The notes below the pieces were generated by a model that searched no databases, was not told where the DNA came from, and saw nothing but the letters and a program-made list of their open reading frames with translations. Shown one piece after another: positions 6,154 to 13,551 of a stretch of 45,007 nt of DNA. Every line of letters starts with the position of its first letter. The first letter of the stretch is position 1. The position numbers were made by a program, and so were the translations under genes. The DNA comes from Actinomycetes bacterium (GTDB lineage Bacteria; Actinomycetota; Actinomycetes; Actinomycetales; Microbacteriaceae), in the NCBI GenBank assembly GCA_023386365.1, contig JAEWJX010000065.1:1-45007 (forward strand), given 5' to 3'.

Positions 6154-7590
6154 GTGACCGACCAGCCCCAGCCGCGCCAGATCCGTTTCAACGCCTTCGA
6201 CATGAACTGTGTCGCCCACCAGTCGTCGGGCATGTGGAAGCACCCCGATGACCGCTCCGACACGTACAAGGACATCGAGTACTGGACCCACCTCGCGCAG
6301 CTACTCGAACGCGGCACCTTCGACGGCATCTTCATCGCGGATGTGCTGGGCACCTACGACGTGTACGGCGGCACCAACGAGGCCGCGATCCGCAACGGCG
6401 CGCAGGTGCCGGTGAACGACCCGGTGCTGCTGATCTCGGCGATGGCCGCCGTCACCAAGAACCTCGGCTTCGGGGTGACCGCCGGAACCGCCTACGAGCA
6501 CCCGTACCCGTTCGCGCGCCGCATGAGCACCCTCGACCACCTCACCAAGGGGCGGGTCGGCTGGAACGTGGTCACCGGCTACCTGCCGAGCGCCGCCCGC
6601 AACATGGGGCACGACGACCAGCTGGAGCACGACGACCGCTACGACCAGGCCGACGAGTACCTCGAGGTGCTCTACAAGCTGTGGGAGGGCTCCTGGGAGG
6701 ACGACGCCGTCGTGCGCGACCGCGAGACCGGCGTGTTCACCAAGCCGGAGAAGGTGCACGAGATCCGCCACTACGGCAAGCACTTCACCGTGCCCGGCAT
6801 TCACATCTCCGAGCCGTCGCCGCAGCGCTCCCCTGTGATCTACCAGGCGGGCGCATCCCCCCGCGGTGTCGCCTTCGCCGCCGGCAACGCGGAGGCGATC
6901 TTCGTGGCCGCCCCCACGAAGGAGGTGCTGAAGGGCACCGTCTCGCGCATCCGCGACGCGCTCGAGGCGGCCGGACGCGACCGCTACTCGGCGCGCATCT
7001 ACACGCTGCTCACGATCGTCACCGACGAGACCGACGAGAAGGCCCAGGCCAAGTACGAGGACTACCTGCGCTACGCCAGCCCCGAGGGTGCGCTCGTGTT
7101 CATGTCGGGATGGATGGGCATCGACCTGTCGACGTACGCCCTCGACGAGCCGGTCGGCAACGTGAAGTCGAACGCCATCCAGTCGGCGGTGCAGAACTAC
7201 GCCGAGTCGGCGAAGCACGGCAAGGAGTTCACGGTGCGCGACATCGCGATCGACGGTGCCATCGGCGGCCTCGGCCCGACGATCGTCGGCGGCGCCGAGT
7301 CGATCGCCGACCAGCTGCAGGAGTGGGTGGAGTTCACCGACGTCGACGGTTTCAACCTGGCGTACGCGATCACCCCCGGCACCTTCGAGGACATCGTCGA
7401 GCATGTGATCCCGGTGCTGCGAGCGCGCGGCGCCTACCCGGAGGAGTACGTGCCGGGCACCCTCCGCCACAAGCTGCACGGCGACGGCGACCGTCTCCCC
7501 GCCGACCACAAGGGCTCCCGGTACCGCATCGGCGGCGACCTGTCGACGGCGGTCGCCACCACCTCCGAACGCGCCGCGCTCGCCGTCTAG
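6154..7590 (+). CDS. LLM-class flavin-dependent monooxygenase (NtaA/SnaA/DszA family)
   Basis: 478 aa, usual for this FMNH2-dependent bacterial luciferase-like family, which oxidises chelators, sulfones or other small substrates with flavin supplied by a separate reductase. Seen: the family opening RQIRFNAFDMNCVAHQSSG, the segment GRVGWNVVTGYLPSAARNMG (about 142-161), SPVIYQAGASPRG and the C-terminal YAITPGTFEDIVEHVIPVL. Substrate cannot be read from sequence and no flavin reductase is adjacent. The start at 6154 fits the family N-terminus; the alternative GTG at 6127 adds nine residues. The next gene is convergent; the 80-bp gap holds AACCGTC (7599-7605) and GACGGTT (7645-7651), a weak long-loop dyad. 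Confidence 0.88.
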   Translation: MTDQPQPRQIRFNAFDMNCVAHQSSGMWKHPDDRSDTYKDIEYWTHLAQLLERGTFDGIFIADVLGTYDVYGGTNEAAIRNGAQVPVNDPVLLISAMAAVTKNLGFGVTAGTAYEHPYPFARRMSTLDHLTKGRVGWNVVTGYLPSAARNMGHDDQLEHDDRYDQADEYLEVLYKLWEGSWEDDAVVRDRETGVFTKPEKVHEIRHYGKHFTVPGIHISEPSPQRSPVIYQAGASPRGVAFAAGNAEAIFVAAPTKEVLKGTVSRIRDALEAAGRDRYSARIYTLLTIVTDETDEKAQAKYEDYLRYASPEGALVFMSGWMGIDLSTYALDEPVGNVKSNAIQSAVQNYAESAKHGKEFTVRDIAIDGAIGGLGPTIVGGAESIADQLQEWVEFTDVDGFNLAYAITPGTFEDIVEHVIPVLRARGAYPEEYVPGTLRHKLHGDGDRLPADHKGSRYRIGGDLSTAVATTSERAALAV

Positions 7591-7670
7591 GTCGCTCGAA
7601 CCGTCAGAAATCGACCCAAAGCGAGCGCAGAAAGGGCGTTTCGCGACGGTTGGGCGCTACCGGCAGTGTG

Positions 7671-8567
7671 TCAGGGGGCGGCGTGCTCGGAGGCGCCCGC
7701 CGCATCCGCCTTCACCGGCACCAGGCGGCGGATGAGGAAGCCCCACCCGAGCGCCACGAAGAACATCAGCACGCCGTAGACCGCACCCGGCAGCGACATC
7801 TCGATGCTGCCGATCACGGTCTGGGCGATCACGATCGCGAGCGTCGCATTGTGGATGCCGATCTCGAACGAACTCGCCACCGCCTGTCGCGGCTCCACCC
7901 GGAACAGCCGCGGCACGAGGAACCCGATCGCCAGCGACAGCAGGCAGAACACCACCGTGATCACCGCGAGACGGCCGAAGTTCTCCACCAGCAGTGCCCA
8001 GTTCGACACGATCGCTCCCACGATCACCACCGCCAGGATGATCATCGACGCGATGCGCACCGGCTTGTCCATACGGGTGGCGAAGTTCGGCTTCCACCAG
8101 CGCACCAGCATGCCGGCGATCACCGGCAGCAGCACGATCGCGAACACCTCCACCGCCTTCGCGAACTGCACGCCCAGCTCCTCCTGGTCGGGCAGGAACA
8201 GGGCGATCGACAGGTTCGTGATCAGCGGCAGCGTGAACACGGCGATCACCGAGTTCACCGCCGTCAGCGACACGTTGAGCGCCACATCCCCGCGGAACAG
8301 GTGGCTGTACAGGTTGGCGGTGGTGCCGCCGGGGGATGCGGCGAGCAGCATCATGCCGACCGCCAGCACCGGCGGCAGCTGGAACAGCACCACCAGCCCG
8401 AGGCACACCGCCGGCAGGATGAGCAGCTGGCAGACCAGCGCGATGATCACCGCCTTCGGCTGCTTGGCGACCCGCGCGAAGTCGCCGGGGGTGAGCGAGA
8501 GGCCGAGCCCGAACATGATGATGCCGAGGGCGACCGGAAGTCCGATGGAGGTCAACGTTGATCCCAT
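7671..8567 (-). CDS. Bile acid:sodium symporter (BASS) family transporter
   Basis: 298 aa, nine to ten predicted hydrophobic helices. Family marks: IMFGLGLSLTPGDFARV near the N-terminus, LLAASPGGTTANLYSHLFRGDVALNVSLTAVNS (helix 4 region with the sodium-site residues, in outline) and SFEIGIHNATLAIVIAQ in helix 9. Such proteins take up organic anions with sodium; the substrate here is unknown. Two ATGs are possible (8567, 8576); I prefer 8567 because TCGACG-17-CAGGAT-7-ATG gives a leaderless promoter. Monocistronic, convergent with the monooxygenase. Confidence 0.88.
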   Translation of the reverse strand: MGSTLTSIGLPVALGIIMFGLGLSLTPGDFARVAKQPKAVIIALVCQLLILPAVCLGLVVLFQLPPVLAVGMMLLAASPGGTTANLYSHLFRGDVALNVSLTAVNSVIAVFTLPLITNLSIALFLPDQEELGVQFAKAVEVFAIVLLPVIAGMLVRWWKPNFATRMDKPVRIASMIILAVVIVGAIVSNWALLVENFGRLAVITVVFCLLSLAIGFLVPRLFRVEPRQAVASSFEIGIHNATLAIVIAQTVIGSIEMSLPGAVYGVLMFFVALGWGFLIRRLVPVKADAAGASEHAAP

Positions 8568-8574
8568 GCCTTGC

Positions 8575-8603
8575 ATCCTGGCGGATTGGCGGGAAACCGT
8601 CGA
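8575..8603 (-). promoter_or_regulatory. Candidate promoter of the BASS transporter
   Basis: On the minus strand TCGACG (8603-8598), 17 bases, CAGGAT (8580-8575), seven bases, ATG at 8567. Confidence 0.5.
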
Positions 8604-8645
8604 GAAGTGACCGCCGTTCCCGGGGCGCGTGTCGCGCCCGCCGTC

Positions 8646-8651
8646 TAGCGT
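8646..8651 (+). promoter_or_regulatory. Candidate leaderless -10 of the rhodanese gene
   Basis: TAGCGT followed by six bases and the ATG at 8658; no Shine-Dalgarno site is present in the spacer. No clear -35. Confidence 0.55.
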
Positions 8652-8657
8652 CGAGCC

Positions 8658-9122
8658 ATGACCGACACCGTGACCGCACCCGCCCGCACCGACGCCGAAC
8701 GTGAGGCGGCGATCGCCCACTTCGCCGCGAAGCTGCGCTACGAGACCGACGCATCGGATGTGGCGGAGGCGCTCGCGGCCGGCGAGCGGATCGCACTGGT
8801 CGACACCCGCAGCCACGACGCGTGGCACCAGGGGCACGCGGTGGGCGCGCTGCACATGCCGCGCCTGCAGGTGGCCGACCGGGCGCAGGTCGAGATCCCG
8901 CCGGGCACCCCGGTGGTGGTCTACTGCTGGAGCCCCGGATGCAACGGCGCCGACAAGGCGGCCCTCGAGTTCGCGAAGCTCGGCTACGACGTGAAGCTGA
9001 TGATCGGCGGGTTCGAGTACTGGGCGCGCGAAGGCTACGCGGTGGAGGACGACAACGGTCCGGTGATCCGCGGGGTGGATGCGCTGGTCGGGCCGGTGGC
9101 CTCCGCCGACTGCGGCTGCTGA
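8658..9122 (+). CDS. Rhodanese-like domain protein
   Basis: 154 aa single-domain rhodanese: helical lead (1-30), DTRSHDAWHQGHAVGALHMP (49-68), the catalytic loop VVYCWSPGCNGADKAA with Cys90 as the likely persulfide carrier, and GGFEYWAREGYAVE. Rhodaneses pass sulfane sulfur to thiols or cyanide. A second cysteine (Cys95) in the loop and a terminal CGC add possible metal or disulfide chemistry. It stands 54 bp before the type III PKS operon but each has its own -10-like site, so joint function is not implied. Confidence 0.88.
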   Translation: MTDTVTAPARTDAEREAAIAHFAAKLRYETDASDVAEALAAGERIALVDTRSHDAWHQGHAVGALHMPRLQVADRAQVEIPPGTPVVVYCWSPGCNGADKAALEFAKLGYDVKLMIGGFEYWAREGYAVEDDNGPVIRGVDALVGPVASADCGC

Positions 9123-9140
9123 CACGCGCGCGCAACCCCC

Positions 9141-9169
9141 TCGACCCGGAGGGGCGGCGGGCGTAGCGT
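9141..9169 (+). promoter_or_regulatory. Promoter of the type III PKS operon
   Basis: TCGACC (9141-9146), 17 bases, TAGCGT (9164-9169), seven bases, ATG at 9177. One of the clearest -35/-10 pairs in the window; leaderless. Confidence 0.6.
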
Positions 9170-9176
9170 TCCCGAC

Positions 9177-10247
9177 ATGGCCCGCATCGCATCCGTCGCG
9201 CCTGTGCTGCCGGACCACGTGTCGAGCCAGTCGGACATCGCCGCCGAGTTGGGCGCGCTCGTCACCCCCGAGCCGTCGCAGCGGGCTGTGCTGCAACGCT
9301 TCCACGCGGCGAGCGGCATCAGCTTCCGCCACACGGTGCTGCCGCTGGAGGCCTACCGCGACCTGGGCGACTTCGGCGCCGCGAACGACATCTGGATCCG
9401 CGAAGGCACACGTCTCGCGGCCGTCGCCCTCGAGCGGGCCCTCGCGGATGCGGGGCTCACCGGCGCCGACGTCGACTACCTCTTCTTCACCTCGGTGACC
9501 GGCATCGCGGCGCCGTCGATCGACGCGCTGCTGGTGCCGATCGCGGGACTCCGCGATGACGTGAAACGGGTGCCGTCGTTCGGGCTCGGCTGTGTGGCCG
9601 GCGCCGCCGGACTCGCCCGGGTGGCCGACTACCTCGAGGGTCACCCCGACGAGGTGGGCGTGCTGGTGTCGGTGGAACTCTGCTCGCTCACCCTGCAACG
9701 CGACGACGCGTCCGTCGGGAACCTGGTGGCGAGCGGGCTCTTCGGCGACGGCGTCGCCGCCGTGGTGCTGGTGGGCGACCGGCGTGCGGAGGCGCTCGCC
9801 GCATCCGGACGCGCCCCCAGTCCGCGGGTGGTCGGCAGCCGCAGCGCCCTCTACCCGCACAGCGAAGGCGCCATCGGCTGGGACATCGGCCTCACCGGTT
9901 TCAAGATCGTGCTCACCGCCGACGTGCCGGACGCGATCGAGGCGAACATCGCCTCCGGGGTCGACGGTCTGCTCGCCGAGCACGGGATGACACGCGACGA
10001 CGTCGACGTGTGGGTGGCGCACCCGGGTGGGCCGAAGGTGATCGACGCGTTCGCGCGCGGGCTGGGGTTGTCGGATGCGGCGCTCGCCGCCAGTCGCGCA
10101 TCGCTCGACCGGGTCGGCAACCTGTCGAGCGCCTCCGTGCTGCACCTGCTGGCGGAGGAGTTCGACCAGCCGCCGGGAAGTCGGGGAGTGCTGTTCGCCC
10201 TCGGCCCCGGGGTGACCAGTGAGTACGTGCTGCTGGAGTGGCCGTGA
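9177..10247 (+). CDS. Type III polyketide synthase (SrsA/BpsA-like)
   Basis: 356 aa homodimeric chalcone/stilbene-synthase-family enzyme that extends an acyl starter with malonyl-CoA and cyclises it to a resorcinol or pyrone. Catalytic triad visible: Cys139 (FGLGCVAGAAGLARVADYL), His282 (VAHPGGPKV) and Asn315 (GNLSSASVL). The neighbours, an ICMT-like methyltransferase and a flavoprotein in one coupled operon, mirror Streptomyces griseus srsABC, which makes methylated phenolic lipids, so a fatty-acyl starter and alkylresorcinol or alkylpyrone product is likely. Starter length cannot be told from sequence. Leaderless start at 9177; its stop overlaps the next start as GTGA. Confidence 0.9.
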   Translation: MARIASVAPVLPDHVSSQSDIAAELGALVTPEPSQRAVLQRFHAASGISFRHTVLPLEAYRDLGDFGAANDIWIREGTRLAAVALERALADAGLTGADVDYLFFTSVTGIAAPSIDALLVPIAGLRDDVKRVPSFGLGCVAGAAGLARVADYLEGHPDEVGVLVSVELCSLTLQRDDASVGNLVASGLFGDGVAAVVLVGDRRAEALAASGRAPSPRVVGSRSALYPHSEGAIGWDIGLTGFKIVLTADVPDAIEANIASGVDGLLAEHGMTRDDVDVWVAHPGGPKVIDAFARGLGLSDAALAASRASLDRVGNLSSASVLHLLAEEFDQPPGSRGVLFALGPGVTSEYVLLEWP

Positions 10248-10783
10248 TCGCGTACACGGTTCTGGTGCTGCTGACCGGTGTGGAGCGCATCGTCGAACTG
10301 GTGATCTCGAAACGCAACGCCGCGTGGGCGTTCGCGCGCGGCGGGGTCGAGTCGGGGCGCGGGCACTTCCCGGCGATGGTGCTGCTGCACACCAGCCTGC
10401 TGCTGGGCTGCCTCGCCGAGGTGTGGCTGCTCGACCGGCCGTTCCTGCCGTGGCTGGGCTGGCCGATGCTGGTGGTCAGCCTGCTCTGTCAGGCGGGACG
10501 CTATTGGGTGATCTGGTCGCTCGGACACCAGTGGAACACGCGCGTGATCGTGGTGCCCGGCATGCCGCTCGTGCGTCGCGGGCCGTACCGGTGGCCGTGG
10601 CTGCGGCACCCGAACTACTGGATCGTCGCCATCGAAGGCGTCGCGCTGCCCCTCGTGCACACCGCCTGGATCACGGCGCTCGTGTTCACCGTGCTGAACG
10701 CGGTGCTGCTGCTGCGGTTCCGCATCCCTGCCGAGGAGCGGGCGCTCCAGGCGGCGGCACCGGATGCGGACCGGACGACGTGA
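10244..10783 (+). CDS. Isoprenylcysteine carboxyl methyltransferase-like membrane methyltransferase (SrsB/BpsB-like)
   Basis: 179 aa with about four to five hydrophobic helices and the ICMT-type motif GPYRWPWLRHPNYW (about 110-123), which forms the SAM-binding RHPxY element. Relatives beside type III PKSs O-methylate alkylresorcinols or alkylpyrones (SrsB, BpsB) rather than prenyl-cysteine; that is the likely role. I use the GTG at 10244: it overlaps the PKS stop as GTGA and has GGAG (10235-10238) five bases upstream. A GTG two codons earlier is possible. Confidence 0.87.
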   Translation: MIAYTVLVLLTGVERIVELVISKRNAAWAFARGGVESGRGHFPAMVLLHTSLLLGCLAEVWLLDRPFLPWLGWPMLVVSLLCQAGRYWVIWSLGHQWNTRVIVVPGMPLVRRGPYRWPWLRHPNYWIVAIEGVALPLVHTAWITALVFTVLNAVLLLRFRIPAEERALQAAAPDADRTT

Positions 10784-11820
10784 TCGACGCCGAGCTGATC
10801 GTGGTCGGCGGGGGACCTGTCGGCCTCGCGGCCGCGATCGAAGCCCGGATGGCGGGCCTCGACGCGCTCGTCGTCGAACCCCGCGACGGGGTCATCGACA
10901 AGGCGTGCGGCGAAGGCGTGATGCCGGGGGCGCGCGACGCGCTCGACCGGCTGGGTGTGGTGGCCGCATCCGCCCCGATCGCCGGCATCGACTACCGCGA
11001 CGGCCGCCACTCGGTGCAGCACCGGTTCGCGGGCGGACCCGGCCACGGCATCCGGCGCACCACCCTGCACGCGGCGTTGCGGGCACGCGCCGAGGATCTG
11101 GGGGTGCGGTGGGTGCACGCGAAGGTGGTCGCCGTGGAGTCCGCCGAGCAGGGCGTGGTGGTGACGCTCGACTCGGGCGAGCGCCTGCGTGCCGAGTGGC
11201 TGGTGGCGGCCGACGGCCTGCACTCGACGGTGGCGCGCGCCGTCGGGCTGGCGCTGCCCGAACCGAAGGCGCGGCGACGCTACGGCCAGCGACGCCACTA
11301 CCGGCTCCCCCACTGGACGGACCTCGTCGAGGTGCACTGGACCCCCGTCGGTGAGCTGTACGTCACCCCCCTCGCCGACGATGTCGTGGGGGTGGCGCTG
11401 CTCGCCCGACGCGGGGTGCACTACGACGACGCGCTCGCCGCATCCGGCGAACTCGCCGAACGACTCGAGGGTGCGGATGCGGTGAGCCAGCTGCGCGGTG
11501 CCGGCCCGTTCCGGCAGCGCACCCGCGCCCGCACCTCGGGTCGCGTGCTGCTGGCGGGTGATGCGTCCGGCTACGTCGACGCGCTCACCGCGGAAGGTCT
11601 GCGGATCGGGTTCGAGCAGGCGCAGCACGCGGTCGCTGCGGTGCGCGCCGGCGACCCGGCCGGCTACGAGCGGGCGTGGGAGCGCACCACCCGCGACTTC
11701 CGGGTGCTCACCGAACGACTCGTGCGGGCGGCGGAATCGCCTGCGCGCGGGTTGATCGTGCCGACCGCGGCCCGGTTCCCGAGCATGTTCGCGCGCGCCG
11801 TGGAGCGCATCGCGCGCTAG
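10780..11820 (+). CDS. FAD-dependent oxidoreductase/hydroxylase of the PKS operon (SrsC-like position)
   Basis: 346 aa flavoprotein: Rossmann GGGPVGLAAAIEA (10-22), KACGEGVMPGARDAL (41-55, the CGEG motif shared with geranylgeranyl-reductase-type flavoproteins), VAADGLHSTVAR and the second FAD motif LLAGDASGYVDALTAEGLR (about 255-273). In srsABC the third enzyme hydroxylates the resorcinol ring to a hydroquinone; the same position suggests that reaction, though the CGEG motif leaves a reductase role open. GTG start inside GTGA (10780-10783) of the methyltransferase stop shows coupling. Its stop shares CTAG with the convergent HAD gene. Confidence 0.86.
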   Translation: MIDAELIVVGGGPVGLAAAIEARMAGLDALVVEPRDGVIDKACGEGVMPGARDALDRLGVVAASAPIAGIDYRDGRHSVQHRFAGGPGHGIRRTTLHAALRARAEDLGVRWVHAKVVAVESAEQGVVVTLDSGERLRAEWLVAADGLHSTVARAVGLALPEPKARRRYGQRRHYRLPHWTDLVEVHWTPVGELYVTPLADDVVGVALLARRGVHYDDALAASGELAERLEGADAVSQLRGAGPFRQRTRARTSGRVLLAGDASGYVDALTAEGLRIGFEQAQHAVAAVRAGDPAGYERAWERTTRDFRVLTERLVRAAESPARGLIVPTAARFPSMFARAVERIAR

Positions 11821-12473
11821 ACGCCCAGCTCGCCGCGCAGTTCCTCGGCGGTCGCCGCGATCAGCAGCGCCTCATCCGCCTCGTCCGGGGTGCCGTACCC
11901 CCACGACACGAAGATGGTGGGCACGTCGTGCTCGGCCGCCCCCTCGACGTCGTGGATGCGGTCGCCCACCATCACCACGTTCGACAGGTCGGCGCCGTCG
12001 GCGGCGAGGCGGCGCAGCGCCTCCTCCACCACATCCGCCTTCTTGCTGCGCACCTCGTCTTCGCTGGCGCCGGTGATCTCGGTGAAGCAGTCGGCGACGC
12101 CCAGGTCTTCGAGGATCAGTTTCGCCAGCGACTCCGGCTTCGAGGTGGCCAACGACAGCGGGACCCCCGCCGCCCGGATCGCGCGGAGCACGTCGAGCAC
12201 CCCCGGGTAGGCGGTGGCGTCGAACACGCCCTCGGCGGCGTACTTCTCGCGGTACACGGCGAGGGCGTACCGCGACTCGTCCTCGTCGAGGTGGCCGTAG
12301 TCGCGGAAGCTGTCGAGGATCGGCGGACCCACCCAGCGCAGCAGCTCGGCCGGCGTCTGCTGCGGCAGACCCAGCTGGGCGAGCGTGTAGTCGAGGGTGG
12401 AGGTGATGCCGGGGGCCGAGTCGACGATGGTGCCGTCGAGGTCGAACAGCACGGCGCTGAAGCGGGGAGTCAT
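11817..12473 (-). CDS. HAD-superfamily phosphatase (phosphoglycolate phosphatase-like)
   Basis: 218 aa. Motif I FDLDGTIVDS (nucleophile Asp in DLD), a helical cap (about 20-85), motif II LATSKP, motif III lysine near KK(ADVV) and motif IV VMVGDRIHDVEGA. The Gph-like C1 cap suggests small phosphate esters such as phosphoglycolate; the exact substrate is not readable. It begins 16 bp after nucS and lacks its own -10-like site, so it is probably transcribed with nucS. Stop shared with the FAD gene (CTAG, 11817-11820). Confidence 0.88.
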   Translation of the reverse strand: MTPRFSAVLFDLDGTIVDSAPGITSTLDYTLAQLGLPQQTPAELLRWVGPPILDSFRDYGHLDEDESRYALAVYREKYAAEGVFDATAYPGVLDVLRAIRAAGVPLSLATSKPESLAKLILEDLGVADCFTEITGASEDEVRSKKADVVEEALRRLAADGADLSNVVMVGDRIHDVEGAAEHDVPTIFVSWGYGTPDEADEALLIAATAEELRGELGV

Positions 12474-12489
12474 GCGGGCGTCTCGGATC

Positions 12490-13185
12490 TCAGAACAGCC
12501 GCGAGTGGCCGGTCTCGAGGCCGCGCATCGCGTCGTAGTCGAGCACGAGGCAGCGGATGCCGCGGTCCTCGGCGAGCGTGCGGGCCTGCGGCTTGATCTC
12601 CTGGGCGGCGAACACCCCCGACACCGGGGCGAGCAGCGGGTCGCGGTTCATCAGCTCCAGGTAGCGGGTGAGCTGCTCCACGCCGTCGATGTCTCCGCGG
12701 CGCTTGATCTCCACGGCGACGGATGCGCCGTCCGCGTCTTTCGCGAGGATGTCGACCGGGCCGATGGCAGTCATGTACTCGCGTCGCACGAGCGTGTGCC
12801 CGTCGCCGAGCAGCTCGATCTGCTCCGCGAGGAGGCGCTGCAGGTCGGCCTCCACGCCGTCCTTCTGCAGGCCCGGGTCGATGCCCAGCTCGTGGCTGGA
12901 GTCGTGGATGATCTCGTGGATTGAGATCACCAGGATGTCGGCCGTCTTCGCGTTCGCCACCCGCCACAGTTCGACGACGCCCGCGGACGCGCGCTCCTCA
13001 TCCACCTCGTCGAGGGTGAACGTGGTGGGCGGGCTCATCCAGTTGAGCGGCTTGTAGCTGAGCGAGTCGGAGTGCACCAGCACCGACCCGTCGGCCTTCA
13101 CGACGAGAAGCCGTGTGGCGAGGGGCAGGTGGGCCGACAGGCGTCCCGCGTAATCAACCGAACACCGGGCCACCACGAGACGCAC
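12490..13185 (-). CDS. nucS: Mismatch-specific endonuclease NucS (EndoMS)
   Basis: 231 aa, normal length. NucS replaces MutSL in most actinobacteria, cutting both strands at G-T, G-G and T-T mismatches with help from the beta clamp. Seen: N-terminal DNA-binding beta domain (1-110) and RecB-like nuclease core with GPVDILAKD (Asp145), VAVEIKRRGDIDG (EIKRR 159-163) and QLTRYLE (171-177). The extreme C-terminus HSRLF is the likely clamp-binding tail. GTG start at 13185 preceded by TAGACT and six bases: leaderless. The -10 begins within two bases of the preceding small gene's stop. Confidence 0.95.
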   Translation of the reverse strand: MRLVVARCSVDYAGRLSAHLPLATRLLVVKADGSVLVHSDSLSYKPLNWMSPPTTFTLDEVDEERASAGVVELWRVANAKTADILVISIHEIIHDSSHELGIDPGLQKDGVEADLQRLLAEQIELLGDGHTLVRREYMTAIGPVDILAKDADGASVAVEIKRRGDIDGVEQLTRYLELMNRDPLLAPVSGVFAAQEIKPQARTLAEDRGIRCLVLDYDAMRGLETGHSRLF

Positions 13186-13191
13186 CCGACG

Positions 13192-13197
13192 AGTCTA
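13192..13197 (-). promoter_or_regulatory. Candidate leaderless -10 of nucS
   Basis: TAGACT on the minus strand, six bases, GTG at 13185. It directly abuts the stop codon (13199-13201) of the upstream small gene, so nucS can be expressed independently of it. Confidence 0.6.
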
Positions 13198-13198
13198 T

Positions 13199-13447
13199 TC
13201 AGGCGGGGGCGGACCCTGAGGCGCGCGCCGCCTTGCACTCGTCGGCGATCAGTTTGCGCAGGGCTTTCGCGGCGCGGCGATCCGCCGGGGTGACGACCCC
13301 GCGTTTCGTGACGCCGATGAGCAGGGGCTCCCAGCGCGCGTCGTCGAGGCCGTCGAGGGTGACGATGCCGTCGGCGGCGCGGGCGAGATGCTCGCTCAGC
13401 TCGTGGGCGTTCGGGATGCGGGGGGTGGGTGTCTGCAGGGTGGACAT
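13199..13447 (-). CDS. Small conserved-looking protein of unknown function
   Basis: 82 aa, soluble, helix-rich (NAHELSEHLARAADGIVTLD, then DRRAAKALRKLIADE) with one cysteine. I do not recognise the family. GGAAAGG about 11 bp upstream and GATACT at 13485-13490 as a possible -10 support it as a real SD-led gene. It lies 13 bp upstream of nucS on the same strand, which could reflect a link to DNA repair, but nucS has its own promoter. Confidence 0.7.
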   Translation of the reverse strand: MSTLQTPTPRIPNAHELSEHLARAADGIVTLDGLDDARWEPLLIGVTKRGVVTPADRRAAKALRKLIADECKAARASGSAPA

Positions 13448-13524
13448 GGGTATCGGGCCTTTCCGCGGGTCGGGTCGCCCGCGAAGTATCCGAACCTTAC
13501 GGCCGTGCCGGGGTGGACCGGCAG

Positions 13525-13536
13525 CCCGTTAACGGG
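13525..13536. promoter_or_regulatory. 12-bp perfect palindrome CCCGTTAACGGG
   Basis: Lies between the rlmN stop and the promoter region of the 82-aa gene, about 35 bp upstream of its GATACT. With no loop it fits an operator better than a terminator. A related TAACGGGG occurs in the promoter at 25.4 kb. Confidence 0.35.
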
Positions 13537-13551
13537 GACAGACAGACCGTC

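Noticed and set aside
7671..10145. An 824-codon minus-strand frame
   Set aside because: Only the last 298 codons (BASS transporter) are real; the rest is antisense to the rhodanese and PKS genes, both of which carry intact catalytic motifs.
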